Positions 9,742 to 19,734 of a stretch of DNA of 64,000 bases are shown one piece after another. The stretch is taken from contig JABFGG010000006.1 in assembly GCA_013112575.1 (NCBI GenBank), positions 62,001-126,000 on the forward strand, given 5' to 3'. The notes under the pieces were generated by a model. That model was not told the origin of the DNA and ran no database searches. It saw only the letters and a list, made by a program, of their open reading frames with translations. This stretch comes from Chloroflexota bacterium. Lineage in GTDB: Bacteria > Chloroflexota > Anaerolineae > Anaerolineales > UBA11579. The position numbers were made by a program, and so were the translations under genes. The first letter of the stretch is position 1. Each line of letters starts with the position of its first letter.

Positions 9742-10470
9742 TCAACAACCTGCTGAGTTTTGCGATCCTATGTTCTTGTGCATATTTGCGTGCCGCAGCA
9801 ATGCATCGGGTTCAATAAATGTAAATTCTGTCCGGTTGATTTGAATAGCGCCTTCATCAGAAAATTTGTACAGGATGCGGCACACCATTTCGCGTGTCGT
9901 CCCAATTCTTGATGCCATCTCGTCAAGGGTGAATTCTCGTGTGACCTGGTCGCCGGCCGTAGGCTTAAATTGATCTAATAATAACCTTGCGAGTCGACTG
10001 GTTACGGGCTGAAAAGCCAATTCTGCAACAATTTTTCGTGCTGTCAGCATTTGGTGCACCAGTAAGCGATTTAGTTCCCACGACATATGGCCATTTTCTA
10101 ATAGTACTGGCAATAATGCCTCCCGTCCCCACAAGTGAATATGGCTTTCCACCGTCGCTTCTAGTGCAACCGGCATGGGAGCAGCATCCTGGAAAAAAGC
10201 AAGTCCCCAAAAAATATCACCAGGCTCGAATGTAGCAACAACAAAACTTCTGCCTTCATCAGAATCTATGGTGGCTATGATTTCACCTTGCTGGACCATA
10301 AAAAGGAAAGGCCATGCATCTCCAAGATGAGTAATAAATTCTCCCTTGGAAAAACTGCTTTGGATGGCTTGATTAGCAACCAAGGAACGTTGCTGATCAT
10401 CTAAGCACTTAAATACAATATTCTGTGCCAGCAATTGTTCAAACTGCTCATTAGCTTTCTCTTTTTCCAT
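9742..10470 (-). CDS. Crp/Fnr-family transcriptional regulator
   Basis: cNMP-like domain; HTH DEMASRIGTTREMVCRILYKFSDEGAI. Confidence 0.9.
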   Translation of the reverse strand: MEKEKANEQFEQLLAQNIVFKCLDDQQRSLVANQAIQSSFSKGEFITHLGDAWPFLFMVQQGEIIATIDSDEGRSFVVATFEPGDIFWGLAFFQDAAPMPVALEATVESHIHLWGREALLPVLLENGHMSWELNRLLVHQMLTARKIVAELAFQPVTSRLARLLLDQFKPTAGDQVTREFTLDEMASRIGTTREMVCRILYKFSDEGAIQINRTEFTFIEPDALLRHANMHKNIGSQNSAGC

Positions 10471-10661
10471 TATATGCTCCTACATTTCCTGGGTTCAAAA
10501 AACATGTTGTTCCCAGCTGATGGGTCCACAATATTATAGCCGGATAGATAACTTGGAAATCTGTATGGTATGAGGTAATACCAAAGCAATTTTGATCCGT
10601 TATCGCCCCCTAAACACGTATCGCAATTGTATGTTGCGTTAAAGCAAAGACTCCAGCCCTC

Positions 10662-10683
10662 ACATGTGATAGATTTCACATGT
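10662..10683. promoter_or_regulatory. Perfect Crp-type palindrome ACATGTGA-N6-TCACATGT upstream of 10725 operon
   Basis: acatgtga tagatt tcacatgt; contains TGTGA-N6-TCACA. Confidence 0.75.
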
Positions 10684-10724
10684 AGTGATCGCTTTGCTTG
10701 TATTTCTAACAATACGGAGAAAAA

Positions 10725-11552
10725 ATGACTGGCATTTCTAATCAAAACAGAACGGCAATGATCGGAGTTGCTGTCTTAGTTGGCTTGTTTATGATCTTGG
10801 CAGTACCCATCATAGTTCAGGTTTCATTGGAGCGCGTACTGTCAGAATTAGTAATTGTCGCTGAGGAACAAGTGAAGTTTGCCAGTGGCATCAAGCTTTT
10901 CAATTTCTTCTACCCTTTCTGGCGAGCGTTAATCTTTGTTGGGGGCGTCGTTCTTCTAGCCATTACTCCAGCTATCTACAATAGGGAAGAGTGGACTTAT
11001 CCCGTCTCCATGACCGCGTATGCGCTCCCCTCAATCGGCGGGATGTTCATGTTTTTGCCTTATATCAGTTGGGTGGGGGGATTTCCTCTTCCAATGGTAA
11101 TTTCATGGATTGGCATGGCCGGTTTCTGGACCACGATTTTCCTTCGCAATCGAGACAAGATGGAAAAATGGGCACAAGTCCTTGCGCTAACATTTATTGG
11201 TATGTTAGCAACCCATGCCTTTACGATTGGCATTGGTGCTCAACGTATGCTGTGGACGCGCCCCGGACAACCTCTTTACGAGGGTTTGCAATGGTGGATA
11301 CTCACTGTTGCTGGAGAAGTTAACTGGATCGCTACGATCCTATTGGTTATTTCGATTTCCCTTCTGGCCATGCGCAAGCGCAGTGGCTGGTGGTTAGCAA
11401 TTATTGGTGCTTTCGCAATTTTACTGATTGATGCACCTACTCAGATCATTCGTACAAATACGCTGGATTATTTATATGGGTCATTGCTAGCCCTGGGAGT
11501 CTTGGTCTTCACATTGCCCCCTTATTTCAAGAGGCATTTGATTGGAGAATAA
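10725..11552 (+). CDS. Polytopic membrane protein
   Basis: 275 aa hydrophobic ORF, operon-like placement; general resemblance to next ORF (GEVNW vs QQVNW region). Confidence 0.65.
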   Translation: MTGISNQNRTAMIGVAVLVGLFMILAVPIIVQVSLERVLSELVIVAEEQVKFASGIKLFNFFYPFWRALIFVGGVVLLAITPAIYNREEWTYPVSMTAYALPSIGGMFMFLPYISWVGGFPLPMVISWIGMAGFWTTIFLRNRDKMEKWAQVLALTFIGMLATHAFTIGIGAQRMLWTRPGQPLYEGLQWWILTVAGEVNWIATILLVISISLLAMRKRSGWWLAIIGAFAILLIDAPTQIIRTNTLDYLYGSLLALGVLVFTLPPYFKRHLIGE

Positions 11553-11668
11553 CTCATTTTTGGAAAAGTCATTAGCCAGCAGATCACAGTACTAGCCGCA
11601 CCTTGGCAGAATGTATTGTTTGCAACACCAATAAAATTTGTGCTGCCAATATTAAGGAGAAATAGAAT

Positions 11669-12493
11669 ATGAAAAACAATTATAGACTTGGCGCATTGTT
11701 ATCCTTCGTTGGGATCTTGGCAGGGGTGCTGTTGTTGTATTTCCTGGCCGAAACCTATAACACAGTCATACACACTCATTTTGCTGCCGGAGAATGGGAA
11801 GAAAGCAACACAGTTCGTTTCGTTTACGCAATACTTGGTTGGTTGGGTATATCAGCCGGCGCGCTTAGTGCTGCTGTGTTGTGGGGCTTCATCAAGAAAC
11901 AATCCTGGGCGTGGTTCTGGGGCGCAGTCGCTGCAACTATACTGCTGCTGGCCGGATTCTTTCCCATGATCCCTGCCGCTGATAGTGGACTTCCTGTTCC
12001 CACTCTCTGGGTGTTTTTCCTGGCAGCGATTATGTGGTTTGGGATGTTGCTTATTGGCAACGTAGACAAAAAGGTCATTGCGCTGACCTTCACTGCCGGG
12101 TTGGCCTATGTGTTGACCTTTATTGACGGTGTAGCACCGATTTCCAAATTCCAGAGCACATTCCAATCGCCAGAAATGTTTGTTCAGAATACAGATGCAT
12201 TCTGGAATGGGATGTACGTGATGTCACAGCAGGTTAATTGGTGGGGCGCAGTAGCATGGGCAATCTTTATTTTCGCAGCGATCAAGCGAAAGTCCTGGGC
12301 AGTGCCGGTAGGCATCTTTGCCGGGACAATGTCCATGATCGGTGGTTATCCTATGGGCATCCACAATGTATTTGAAGTCAATCGTTTCTCTATGTTCCTG
12401 CCAGCTCCGATACTGAGCACTATCCTGGTGATTATCCTGTGTTTACCTAACACGCACAAGCTGATTGTAAAACAGGATGGACATGAAGATTAA
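11669..12493 (+). CDS. Polytopic membrane protein
   Basis: 274 aa, multiple TM; SD-like aaggag upstream of ATG. Confidence 0.65.
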   Translation: MKNNYRLGALLSFVGILAGVLLLYFLAETYNTVIHTHFAAGEWEESNTVRFVYAILGWLGISAGALSAAVLWGFIKKQSWAWFWGAVAATILLLAGFFPMIPAADSGLPVPTLWVFFLAAIMWFGMLLIGNVDKKVIALTFTAGLAYVLTFIDGVAPISKFQSTFQSPEMFVQNTDAFWNGMYVMSQQVNWWGAVAWAIFIFAAIKRKSWAVPVGIFAGTMSMIGGYPMGIHNVFEVNRFSMFLPAPILSTILVIILCLPNTHKLIVKQDGHED

Positions 12494-12581
12494 CAGAGAG
12501 AAGTTCCCATATATTCTGCTTGTCACGATGGCTGCCTTTTTTGTCCTTGGTATCGCATTAGGTTTTACACCGGCACATTGA
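12483..12581 (+). CDS. 32-aa single-TM small protein overlapping the upstream gene
   Basis: MKINREKFPYILLVTMAAFFVLGIALGFTPAH*; overlaps end of 11669..12493 and abuts the next ORF; absent from ORF track due to size. Confidence 0.6.
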   Translation: MKINREKFPYILLVTMAAFFVLGIALGFTPAH

Positions 12582-12582
12582 T

Positions 12583-13428
12583 TTGAATACTGTTAATAAA
12601 AAGGCGATAAAGAATAGACATATTCTTTCGAGAACGCGCATCTGGATGCAAAGTAGCTTTTTATTATTTGCATTCTTGATTGGTCTACGCCACATTCTGC
12701 CTGGAGAGTCATCTAGAGGGGGTGGCTTTGATTCTTTTTGCCCTTTCGGAGGAATCGAGACCTTGTGGGTATATCTCACAACCGGGCATACGCTCAAAAC
12801 CACTAACCTTCTGAACTTTTCTGTTCTATTAAGTGTGCTCGGTGTAAGCCTAGTTGCTGGCCGGGCGTTCTGTGGATGGATTTGTCCGCTTGGCACTATC
12901 CAGGAATATCTGGCCAGGTTGGCAGAACGTATAAGCGGTGGCAAACGAAGAATCCGTGGCAAAAGATCGACGGCTCTGCTTCCCATTCATCTGCCTCCCA
13001 AAGTTGATGCCTGGCTACGCTATCTGAAATACGGGGTACTAGCCCTGATCCTCTTTACGAGCATCACTGCCATCTACCCTCCGCTACATTCACTATGCCC
13101 AGCCAGGGCCATCTTCGCTTTTGACCTGAGCACACCATTGATGTGGTTCGTCTTGATTGTTTTTATCGCAACATCCATGCTGGTGGAACGATTTTCATGC
13201 AAATATCTATGTCCCTTAGGAGCGGTATTGGCAATAAGTAACAAAATATCTCCAATGCGTATGGTAATAGATCCGGCTAAATGCGCTGCATGTGGGCGTG
13301 GGGATGCAGATTGTCCTATGGACATCAAAGACATTCCCCAGAATACGCGTCATAGTGAATGTATTCGCTGCCTGGAATGCCTGGAAACTTGTGCAAAACC
13401 AGGAGCGTCATCACTACAGATAGGCTAA
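12583..13428 (+). CDS. NapH/NosR-type 4Fe-4S membrane ferredoxin
   Basis: CPFGGIETLW, AFCGWICPLGTIQEY, KYLCPLGAV, CAACGRGDADCPMDI, CIRCLECLETCAKPGA; TTG start. Confidence 0.85.
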   Translation: MNTVNKKAIKNRHILSRTRIWMQSSFLLFAFLIGLRHILPGESSRGGGFDSFCPFGGIETLWVYLTTGHTLKTTNLLNFSVLLSVLGVSLVAGRAFCGWICPLGTIQEYLARLAERISGGKRRIRGKRSTALLPIHLPPKVDAWLRYLKYGVLALILFTSITAIYPPLHSLCPARAIFAFDLSTPLMWFVLIVFIATSMLVERFSCKYLCPLGAVLAISNKISPMRMVIDPAKCAACGRGDADCPMDIKDIPQNTRHSECIRCLECLETCAKPGASSLQIG

Positions 13429-13919
13429 TTTTGTAGCGAAGCTGAGCATTTCAATCTCAAACAAATCTAATCCTCGGACCTCCAATGTGCATGTGGGATG
13501 TAATGTATATTGACGGTGAGTGCCGACTAAATACATTTAATACGTAGACAAATTGGCGCCGGGAATTCACATAAATTGGTACTGGCCTCATTGTGAGCTA
13601 CCTGTTACTTTAGTCGTTGGTAGCTCCACAAACAGCAGTTCTGGCGAATTCGTCTAACGAGTCAGTATCAAGCTCCTCGATGTATGAGACGGATTGCAGG
13701 AGCGCCAACACAATTGTTTTTCGATTTTTGGGGAACAATTTATTCAGAAAGCTTGATGGAAGTTGGTGCTCTTGTCATAGAGCAATCCTCAGTGGATGGA
13801 CAGTTATCTGGAACTCTCGAATCAGACTTAAGTCGTTGTAAAGGGGCAAAGAAAACAGTATCCTTTGCACGTAAATAAGAAAATCGTCTACGAATGATAC
13901 TAAAAGAGGAAGGACCATT

Positions 13920-14276
13920 ATGAATAAGATGCTTCGAGATGAAGGTAAGCTTATACAAACTAATACAGTAGCAGGCGGGCTCATCGGGGCAGCTTTGGGT
14001 GCGGTGATCGGACTGCTGGCTGGATGGAGCACCACATCAGTATATGATGATAACCTGGCAATTATTGTGGGGTCGCTTCTAGTATTTACGGTTGCCCTGG
14101 GCTTCATAGGTGCTATCCTTGGCATATTTCTTGATCAGGACCAACACGATAGAAATGCATACGCTCATGTTGGTGTAATCGTTGAACAGCAAGCAATCCC
14201 CGCGCCGGACTGGCCACGACAAGCCACTCTTCTGGTAGACCATGCATCTATGCCAGCCGATCGGGTAGAGCCGTAG
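13920..14276 (+). CDS. Small membrane protein with glycine-rich TM helices
   Basis: AGGLIGAALGAVIGLLAGW... plus second TM segment. Confidence 0.55.
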   Translation: MNKMLRDEGKLIQTNTVAGGLIGAALGAVIGLLAGWSTTSVYDDNLAIIVGSLLVFTVALGFIGAILGIFLDQDQHDRNAYAHVGVIVEQQAIPAPDWPRQATLLVDHASMPADRVEP

Positions 14277-14452
14277 CAATGCATCGTACTTGTTGATGGA
14301 TGAAATTGGAGGTAACCAGAACGGCAAAAAACTATCCCGGAGACCGGGCTCATATTCAGTCTTTATTTAGATAGCTCGGCGGTGAAATATCATAAACTAC
14401 GACAGGTTTCCAGGCACTACACAAGGGGCCTCCAGCGATGAGGCCCTAAATA

Positions 14453-14661
14453 TGAATACAAAAGAATTGATAGCCCTGGCAATTGCCATCACCGTACGTT
14501 GTGATGGCAATTGCCTATCATGTCCATGATGCCCTAGAAGCAGGTGCTATCCACAAGAGATTGTGGAGGCGATTGGCGCGGCGGGTGGTGGGCCAGCACT
14601 GATGTCTGGTGCGGAGGCGCTTAAAGCCCTGGAGCAGTTGGAAGCTGTACCTGCGAACTAA
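14453..14661 (+). pseudogene. Degenerate remnant of AhpD/carboxymuconolactone-decarboxylase-like gene
   Basis: NTKELIALAIAITVRCDGN...QEIVEAIGAAGGGPALMSGAEALKALEQLEA matches intact copy at 26179..26523; CxxxH region disrupted. Confidence 0.8.
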
Positions 14662-14755
14662 GCAGGCGTGAGCAGAAAGCACAAAATTATTATTTGAGAT
14701 TGTATTTGTATTAACTACTGCTAAAAAGAAATTACTTAGCGTAAGGAGTATTACC

Positions 14756-15145
14756 ATGACAACAGGCTACAACATCAATATTGAGGAAAAAACGCTGGAG
14801 AACACGAATTTTCGCGAGGTTCTATTTACCGCCCCACACAGCCAATTGGTTGTGATGACCTTGCGGCCTGGCGAAGAGATCGGCCTTGAGAAACACGAAG
14901 ATCGCGACCAGTTCATCCGTGTCGAATCAGGGGTAGGTGAAGCCTTCCTGGATAAGCATAAGGTTTTGCTTGAAGATGGTGTCGCGGTTGTGATCCCAGG
15001 GGGAGTGGAGCATAACGTCGTGAACACTTCGGCGAGTGAGCCTCTCAAACTCTATACGATCTATTCCCCTCCCGAACACCCCAAAGATACTATCCACATC
15101 ACAAAAGAAGCTGCAGACGAGGATGAGCACAGCCATCATCACTAA
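14756..15145 (+). CDS. Cupin-domain protein with His-rich C-terminus
   Basis: PHSQLVVMTLRPGEEIGLEKHEDRDQFIRVESG...VIPGGVEHNVVNTS; paralog of 27001..27387. Confidence 0.88.
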   Translation: MTTGYNINIEEKTLENTNFREVLFTAPHSQLVVMTLRPGEEIGLEKHEDRDQFIRVESGVGEAFLDKHKVLLEDGVAVVIPGGVEHNVVNTSASEPLKLYTIYSPPEHPKDTIHITKEAADEDEHSHHH

Positions 15146-15345
15146 ACTCTCCAGAACAGGATAAAACGTCAAGAGGACAAGGAGATAAAAAGCGCACAAT
15201 ACTTTGTGCGCTCTTTATGAATATGTATCTGTTATCCCATCTACGGTGCGCTCACGAGTATTTCATAGTTATGAGATCAGTGAATACTCCATCGATGCTT
15301 TTTCGCACTCGTGCTAACGATTGCCTCATAGCGTTGAAATGTTGG
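15143..15345 (+). repeat. About 200-bp diverged direct repeat, copy 1 (includes terminator hairpin)
   Basis: taaactctccagaacaggataaaacg...agcgcacaatactttgtgcgct...gtgctaacgatt...gcgttgaaatgttgg; matches 18045..18242. Confidence 0.85.
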
Positions 15346-15511
15346 AACCGGGAAAAATAGCCTTACTGCACCCGCAATTTCTACTACCAAACTAGAGGGT
15401 TGATCGTCGAAAGACCAGTTGAATTGGGGGCCAGAGCTAAATTTGAACAGTTATGGCAAATTAGACAAAAGTCGTAGAACTATTTTGGGGGCCGCTATAG
15501 AATGGAATGAA

Positions 15512-15745
15512 ATGGACATTTTTTATGAAAGACTGGCCCCAATTATCGATTTTTCATTATGCGGTGAATGCGGGCTATATGTACAAGCCTGTCCTCATCT
15601 TGCTCTCACGCTGAAGGAAGGCAAAGCTGTAGTTAGCAACCCGAAATTATGTGAATACAGGGGCCATTGTGAGTTGACCTGCCCGGTTCGAGCAATTAGT
15701 CGTCCAATCCAAATCTTTTTTCCCAAAAGAGGAGCACAAACATGA
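15512..15745 (+). CDS. Ferredoxin-like 4Fe-4S protein
   Basis: CGECGLYVQACP and CEYRGHCELTCP. Confidence 0.8.
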   Translation: MDIFYERLAPIIDFSLCGECGLYVQACPHLALTLKEGKAVVSNPKLCEYRGHCELTCPVRAISRPIQIFFPKRGAQT

Positions 15746-16008
15746 CAAAAGTTTTCAACAAATGGACACGCATATTCCATCGCTGGATAGCCTTGCCCAC
15801 GATCATCTTGATCCCCCTTGCAGTGATAGCAAAGTTTACCGGGGATGGCGCTGAACATTTGCCACCCCAAATAGAACAGTTTCAATCTATCTTGATGTTG
15901 CTGCTGGCTATCAGCGGGGCTTATCTTTACCTGATTCCATATATCGTCAAATGGCAGCGCAACCAACGCAAGAAACTAAAAAAAGCAGCCATCACTCAAG
16001 GACAATAG
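15742..16008 (+). CDS. Small two-TM membrane protein
   Basis: 88 aa; 4-nt overlap with ferredoxin gene. Confidence 0.65.
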   Translation: MTKVFNKWTRIFHRWIALPTIILIPLAVIAKFTGDGAEHLPPQIEQFQSILMLLLAISGAYLYLIPYIVKWQRNQRKKLKKAAITQGQ

Positions 16009-16032
16009 GAATAACCCTGGAGGGCCTGAACA

Positions 16033-16218
16033 ATGAAACTTGTTGACCAGTTCGTAGAAGCAACAAAGAATCGGTTCTCCCCCAAGAATCAATTCATGGC
16101 CAGGGCACTCCCGGTTCAGGAATTTGAGAAAAGATATGGGATTGATTATCTAGTATACAAAAACGCAACACCTTTACGTATTCCCAGACTTCTGCTTTTA
16201 AGGAGAGACAGGAAATGA
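16033..16218 (+). CDS. Small basic protein of unknown function
   Basis: 61 aa; between co-directional ORFs, overlaps next start. Confidence 0.5.
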   Translation: MKLVDQFVEATKNRFSPKNQFMARALPVQEFEKRYGIDYLVYKNATPLRIPRLLLLRRDRK

Positions 16219-16610
16219 ATACCAAACTATCAAAAACTGCTGCAGGGCTCGCATTTATTATTGGTGCGATGGCGATCTTTGCTGGTGGCCAGGTAGTGCT
16301 GGGAAAGATCATGGATTATTACGTGATAGATTGGCTTCCGATCTACAATCTCATTGTTGGCTTGATATCCGTCTTCTTTACTGCGGTGACCATCTGGAAA
16401 GACAGCAAGATCGCGATGCCAGCTGCGATCGCCACATTCATCAGCCACACCACGGTGATGTTGGTTTTGCAAACTGCCTATCGAGATGTGGTTGCCCCGG
16501 ATAGCATCATAGCAATGACCGTCAGGATGATTGTCTGGTTGTCGATTTTAATTCTGCTGACCTTCCAAAGAACCAGGATCAAAAACCTTAGTAACAAGGA
16601 AACACAATGA
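16215..16610 (+). CDS. Multi-TM membrane protein
   Basis: 131 aa hydrophobic; aggaga SD-like before ATG. Confidence 0.65.
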   Translation: MNTKLSKTAAGLAFIIGAMAIFAGGQVVLGKIMDYYVIDWLPIYNLIVGLISVFFTAVTIWKDSKIAMPAAIATFISHTTVMLVLQTAYRDVVAPDSIIAMTVRMIVWLSILILLTFQRTRIKNLSNKETQ

Positions 16611-16955
16611 TAAACCCCGACTTGCCCCAAAATCAATGGCCCCCTTCGTGATTTTGGGTGTGCATGGGGTTTCTGGTTCAGTGGTGGAGGCGATTGCCCT
16701 GCTCCCGTATTTTTCCGGCGGGCAATGCGCTCCAACCCAACGACCCATCAATTGGGGGATAGCTGGGTCAGCCTGTGGACGGTCAACCTGGGGGCATATT
16801 CCTTTGGGCAAGTATTTTCATCCAACCTGCTAGTGCTTTGTTGCATGGAACTGCCTATCTATTATGGGTGCTTTCAATGTTGCCATTCGCAAAACAATTA
16901 TGGCAAGCCCTTCCCAAAGAACTGTCTAGCAAGCTTGTTAAAGAAGAAATGTGAA
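16608..16955 (+). pseudogene. Probable decayed membrane-protein gene
   Basis: Protein-like segments split across frames (e.g. HGTAYLLWVLSMLPFAKQLWQALPKELSSKLVKEEM*) with internal stops. Confidence 0.35.
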
Positions 16956-16974
16956 CTACCCTAAGGAAACACAA

Positions 16975-17772
16975 ATGAAAAAACCACTTTGGATTTCGGT
17001 AAGTATACTTCTCATAGCTTTTATTTTAGGTGCATGCGGTACACAAAACAACGCTGACCCAAGCACAAACTCATCTAACGACACGGACACGGGCATGATG
17101 AACAATGAAGGGATGATGCGCTTCCATATGGCAACCATTCCAGATCCCTATGCAGGCTTAGAAAACCCGATCCCCCCTGACGAAGAGTCAATTGCGCGTG
17201 GGCAAGATATTTATGCGGTCAATTGTGCAACCTGTCATGGAGACGGCGGCATGGGCGATGGCCCGGCAGGCGCAGCCTTGGATCCTCCGCCTGCCCCGGT
17301 TGCACACACCAGTCAGATGATGAGCGATGCTTATATGTTTTGGCGCATCTCCGAAGGTGGCCGCGACTTTGGTACTACAATGATCTCTTTCGCGGGCACA
17401 CTTACAGAACAGGACCGTTGGGATGTGGTTAACTACATCCGAGCTCTTGGCAGCAACGAAGTCATGCCCATTGAACAATTTGGAGGTCAAGTTAATGATC
17501 CAGCAATTCAAGCAACCCAACAAGCTGAGATGTTATCTGCTGCAGTAACTCAAGAGATTCTCACTCAGGAAGAAGCTGACTTTTTTGCTACCATGCACCC
17601 CACGATCGATGAATTCATTCAAAATAACCGTGCTGAACTCAGCGATACAAATAAACCCATAATGGAAAGTGGGTTGGACGCAATGATCGCACAAAGCATC
17701 ATCACAGACGAAGAGGGTAGCCAATTCCTGGATATCCACAACCGGCTTCTAGATGCAGGCCTGATGCGATAA
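16975..17772 (+). CDS. c-type cytochrome lipoprotein
   Basis: Lipobox LGAC; GQDIYAVNCATCHGDGGMGDGPAGAALDPPPAP; DRWDVVNYIRALG. Confidence 0.9.
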   Translation: MKKPLWISVSILLIAFILGACGTQNNADPSTNSSNDTDTGMMNNEGMMRFHMATIPDPYAGLENPIPPDEESIARGQDIYAVNCATCHGDGGMGDGPAGAALDPPPAPVAHTSQMMSDAYMFWRISEGGRDFGTTMISFAGTLTEQDRWDVVNYIRALGSNEVMPIEQFGGQVNDPAIQATQQAEMLSAAVTQEILTQEEADFFATMHPTIDEFIQNNRAELSDTNKPIMESGLDAMIAQSIITDEEGSQFLDIHNRLLDAGLMR

Positions 17773-18044
17773 TAATTTTGGGAGGCAGTAATTGTATACA
17801 GATTAGAGTGGCTCTGCCCCAATCGTCCGGAATTCGTCTCCAATAATCAGGGAACGTTTTCTAAATCCAAACACCTACTTTACTTTGTCAAAGGTAAAAA
17901 CCTGTTGCGTAAAAATGCCTACTGAGAAAGATGTTGAGATTGCCAACCTTGATAAAGTTTAAAGGGTTATATCAAATCTCACTCAACGAATTGTAGTGCT
18001 GGAAGGCAAAACACTAGATTTGTGTTTGATACTCATCTTCCTGT

Positions 18045-18242
18045 TTAAGCTCTCCAGAACAGGATAAAACGACAGGAAGATAAAGAGCGCACAATACTTT
18101 GTGCGCTCTTTTTGAAAATGAAATTATCATTTACATCTTCGTTGAACTCAACAACCTTTCTTGGTCATGGGATCAATGAATTCTCTGTTGATGGTCATTC
18201 GCAATTGTGCTAACGATTACCTCCACAGCGTTGAAATGCTGG
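18045..18242 (+). repeat. About 200-bp diverged direct repeat, copy 2
   Basis: taagctctccagaacaggataaaacgacagg...agcgcacaatactttgtgcgctcttttt...gtgctaacgattacctccacagcgttgaaatgctgg. Confidence 0.85.
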
Positions 18243-18429
18243 TAGGTTTTTATCATTCGATGATTTCTGCAAGGCTTCGTCACCATTAATGGCAAAAGCA
18301 AAAAAAGGGTAAGCTTCTAGGATAGCCAAGGCCAGGTAGCATCATTCTTAATTCTTGCTGATGAACAGGGTTTCAGGTACAGTAGGATTGGAGACAGCTC
18401 CTCCCAATAACCCAGGATGATATATAGCA

Positions 18430-19725
18430 ATGCCTGATTCAACAAAAACTCTACAGCGAGAACTCCATGTGATCACCGAAGTATCCAAAGCTTTGACTTC
18501 TGCTCTTGAGTTGTCCGAACTTCTCAAGCAGGTAATGGGGCGAATCGAGGATTTGTTGGAGCCTACCGAATTCGGTGTTGTCGTTCTGTGGGATTCTTTG
18601 GAGGGAAGACTCCGTCCTACGGCAGCATGTGGAAAACGGCCCATGGATCTAGCCGCCCTATTTGAAATGCGTCTATTACCTGGGGAGTCCATTACTGGAA
18701 AGACCTACTCCACTAGAAAGATGATCTTCCTGAAATCTCAAGAGGTAGTAGAGCGAGAAAGTACAAACTTGAGTACCAGCAATCGAGATCTGTTGACCCA
18801 AGTCCTTGGGCCAGAGTCACAATTGAGTAGCGTAATTGCCGCACCACTTTTAGTTGGGCAGAATAACTATGGTGTGTTACTTCTTGCCTCGCTACATGTC
18901 GAGTCCTCCTTTTCGGAAAGAGAACTACAAATTGTTCGAATCCTGGCAGACCTGATTGCGCTGGCGATACATCGATCCCAATTAGAATTAGAGATGGCTG
19001 CTGCCCGCGAGGAAGAGCAAGTAGACCGTATGAGAGCAGAAGCGCTTGCAACCCTGTCCCACGAATTGCGCACGCCCCTTTCAGCCATTAAAGGATATTC
19101 CACAGCATTGCTCTTGGAGGATATTAATTGGCCTGAGGATAAGCGGCTAGAGTTCCTGAAGTTAGTAGACGCTGAAACGGATCATCTTGAAACGATGATC
19201 ACCGATATCCTCGATTCTGCACTGATCGACGTGGGTCAACTTGCCCTGGAGTTACAGCCCGTTCGTCTCGAGCATCTGACTAGAGAAGTGTGCGACGAAA
19301 TGCGCAGACAAACAGAGAGCCATAAGATCATTTCCGATTTTCCTTCATCCTTTCCAATAGTCGATGTTGACCCTCGCCGTATAAAGCAAGTCATGCGCAA
19401 TATCGTGGATAATTCCATTAAATATTCTCCTAAAGGCGGTCTCATCGTGGTGCGCGGAGAAGAACGCAAAAATGATATTGTGATCGGCATTTCTGATCAA
19501 GGTGTGGGCATCTCTCCGGAAGATCTGATCCCGCTGTTCGAAAAATACTTTCGCGTGAAATCCCCTACGGGAGCGTACGTTGCCGGCACAGGTTTGGGTT
19601 TGCCTGTTGCCCGTTCTATCGTGGAGGCACATGGTGGACGTATCTGGGCGGAAAGCAGGGTGGGGGAGGGGACATCCCTGTATTTTTCAATACCGTGTTC
19701 TGGCCTCAGTGCTGAGTTAAAATGA
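18430..19725 (+). CDS. GAF-domain sensor histidine kinase
   Basis: LSHELRTPLSAIKGYS (H box), NIVDNSIKYSPKGG (N box), GTGLGLPVARSIVEAHGGRIW. Confidence 0.92.
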   Translation: MPDSTKTLQRELHVITEVSKALTSALELSELLKQVMGRIEDLLEPTEFGVVVLWDSLEGRLRPTAACGKRPMDLAALFEMRLLPGESITGKTYSTRKMIFLKSQEVVERESTNLSTSNRDLLTQVLGPESQLSSVIAAPLLVGQNNYGVLLLASLHVESSFSERELQIVRILADLIALAIHRSQLELEMAAAREEEQVDRMRAEALATLSHELRTPLSAIKGYSTALLLEDINWPEDKRLEFLKLVDAETDHLETMITDILDSALIDVGQLALELQPVRLEHLTREVCDEMRRQTESHKIISDFPSSFPIVDVDPRRIKQVMRNIVDNSIKYSPKGGLIVVRGEERKNDIVIGISDQGVGISPEDLIPLFEKYFRVKSPTGAYVAGTGLGLPVARSIVEAHGGRIWAESRVGEGTSLYFSIPCSGLSAELK

Positions 19726-19734
19726 GCTAATCGC

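Noticed and set aside
13430-13915. Small ORFs 13617..13841 and 13684..13878
   Set aside because: No recognisable domain, no good ribosome-binding site, overlapping frames; probably non-coding.
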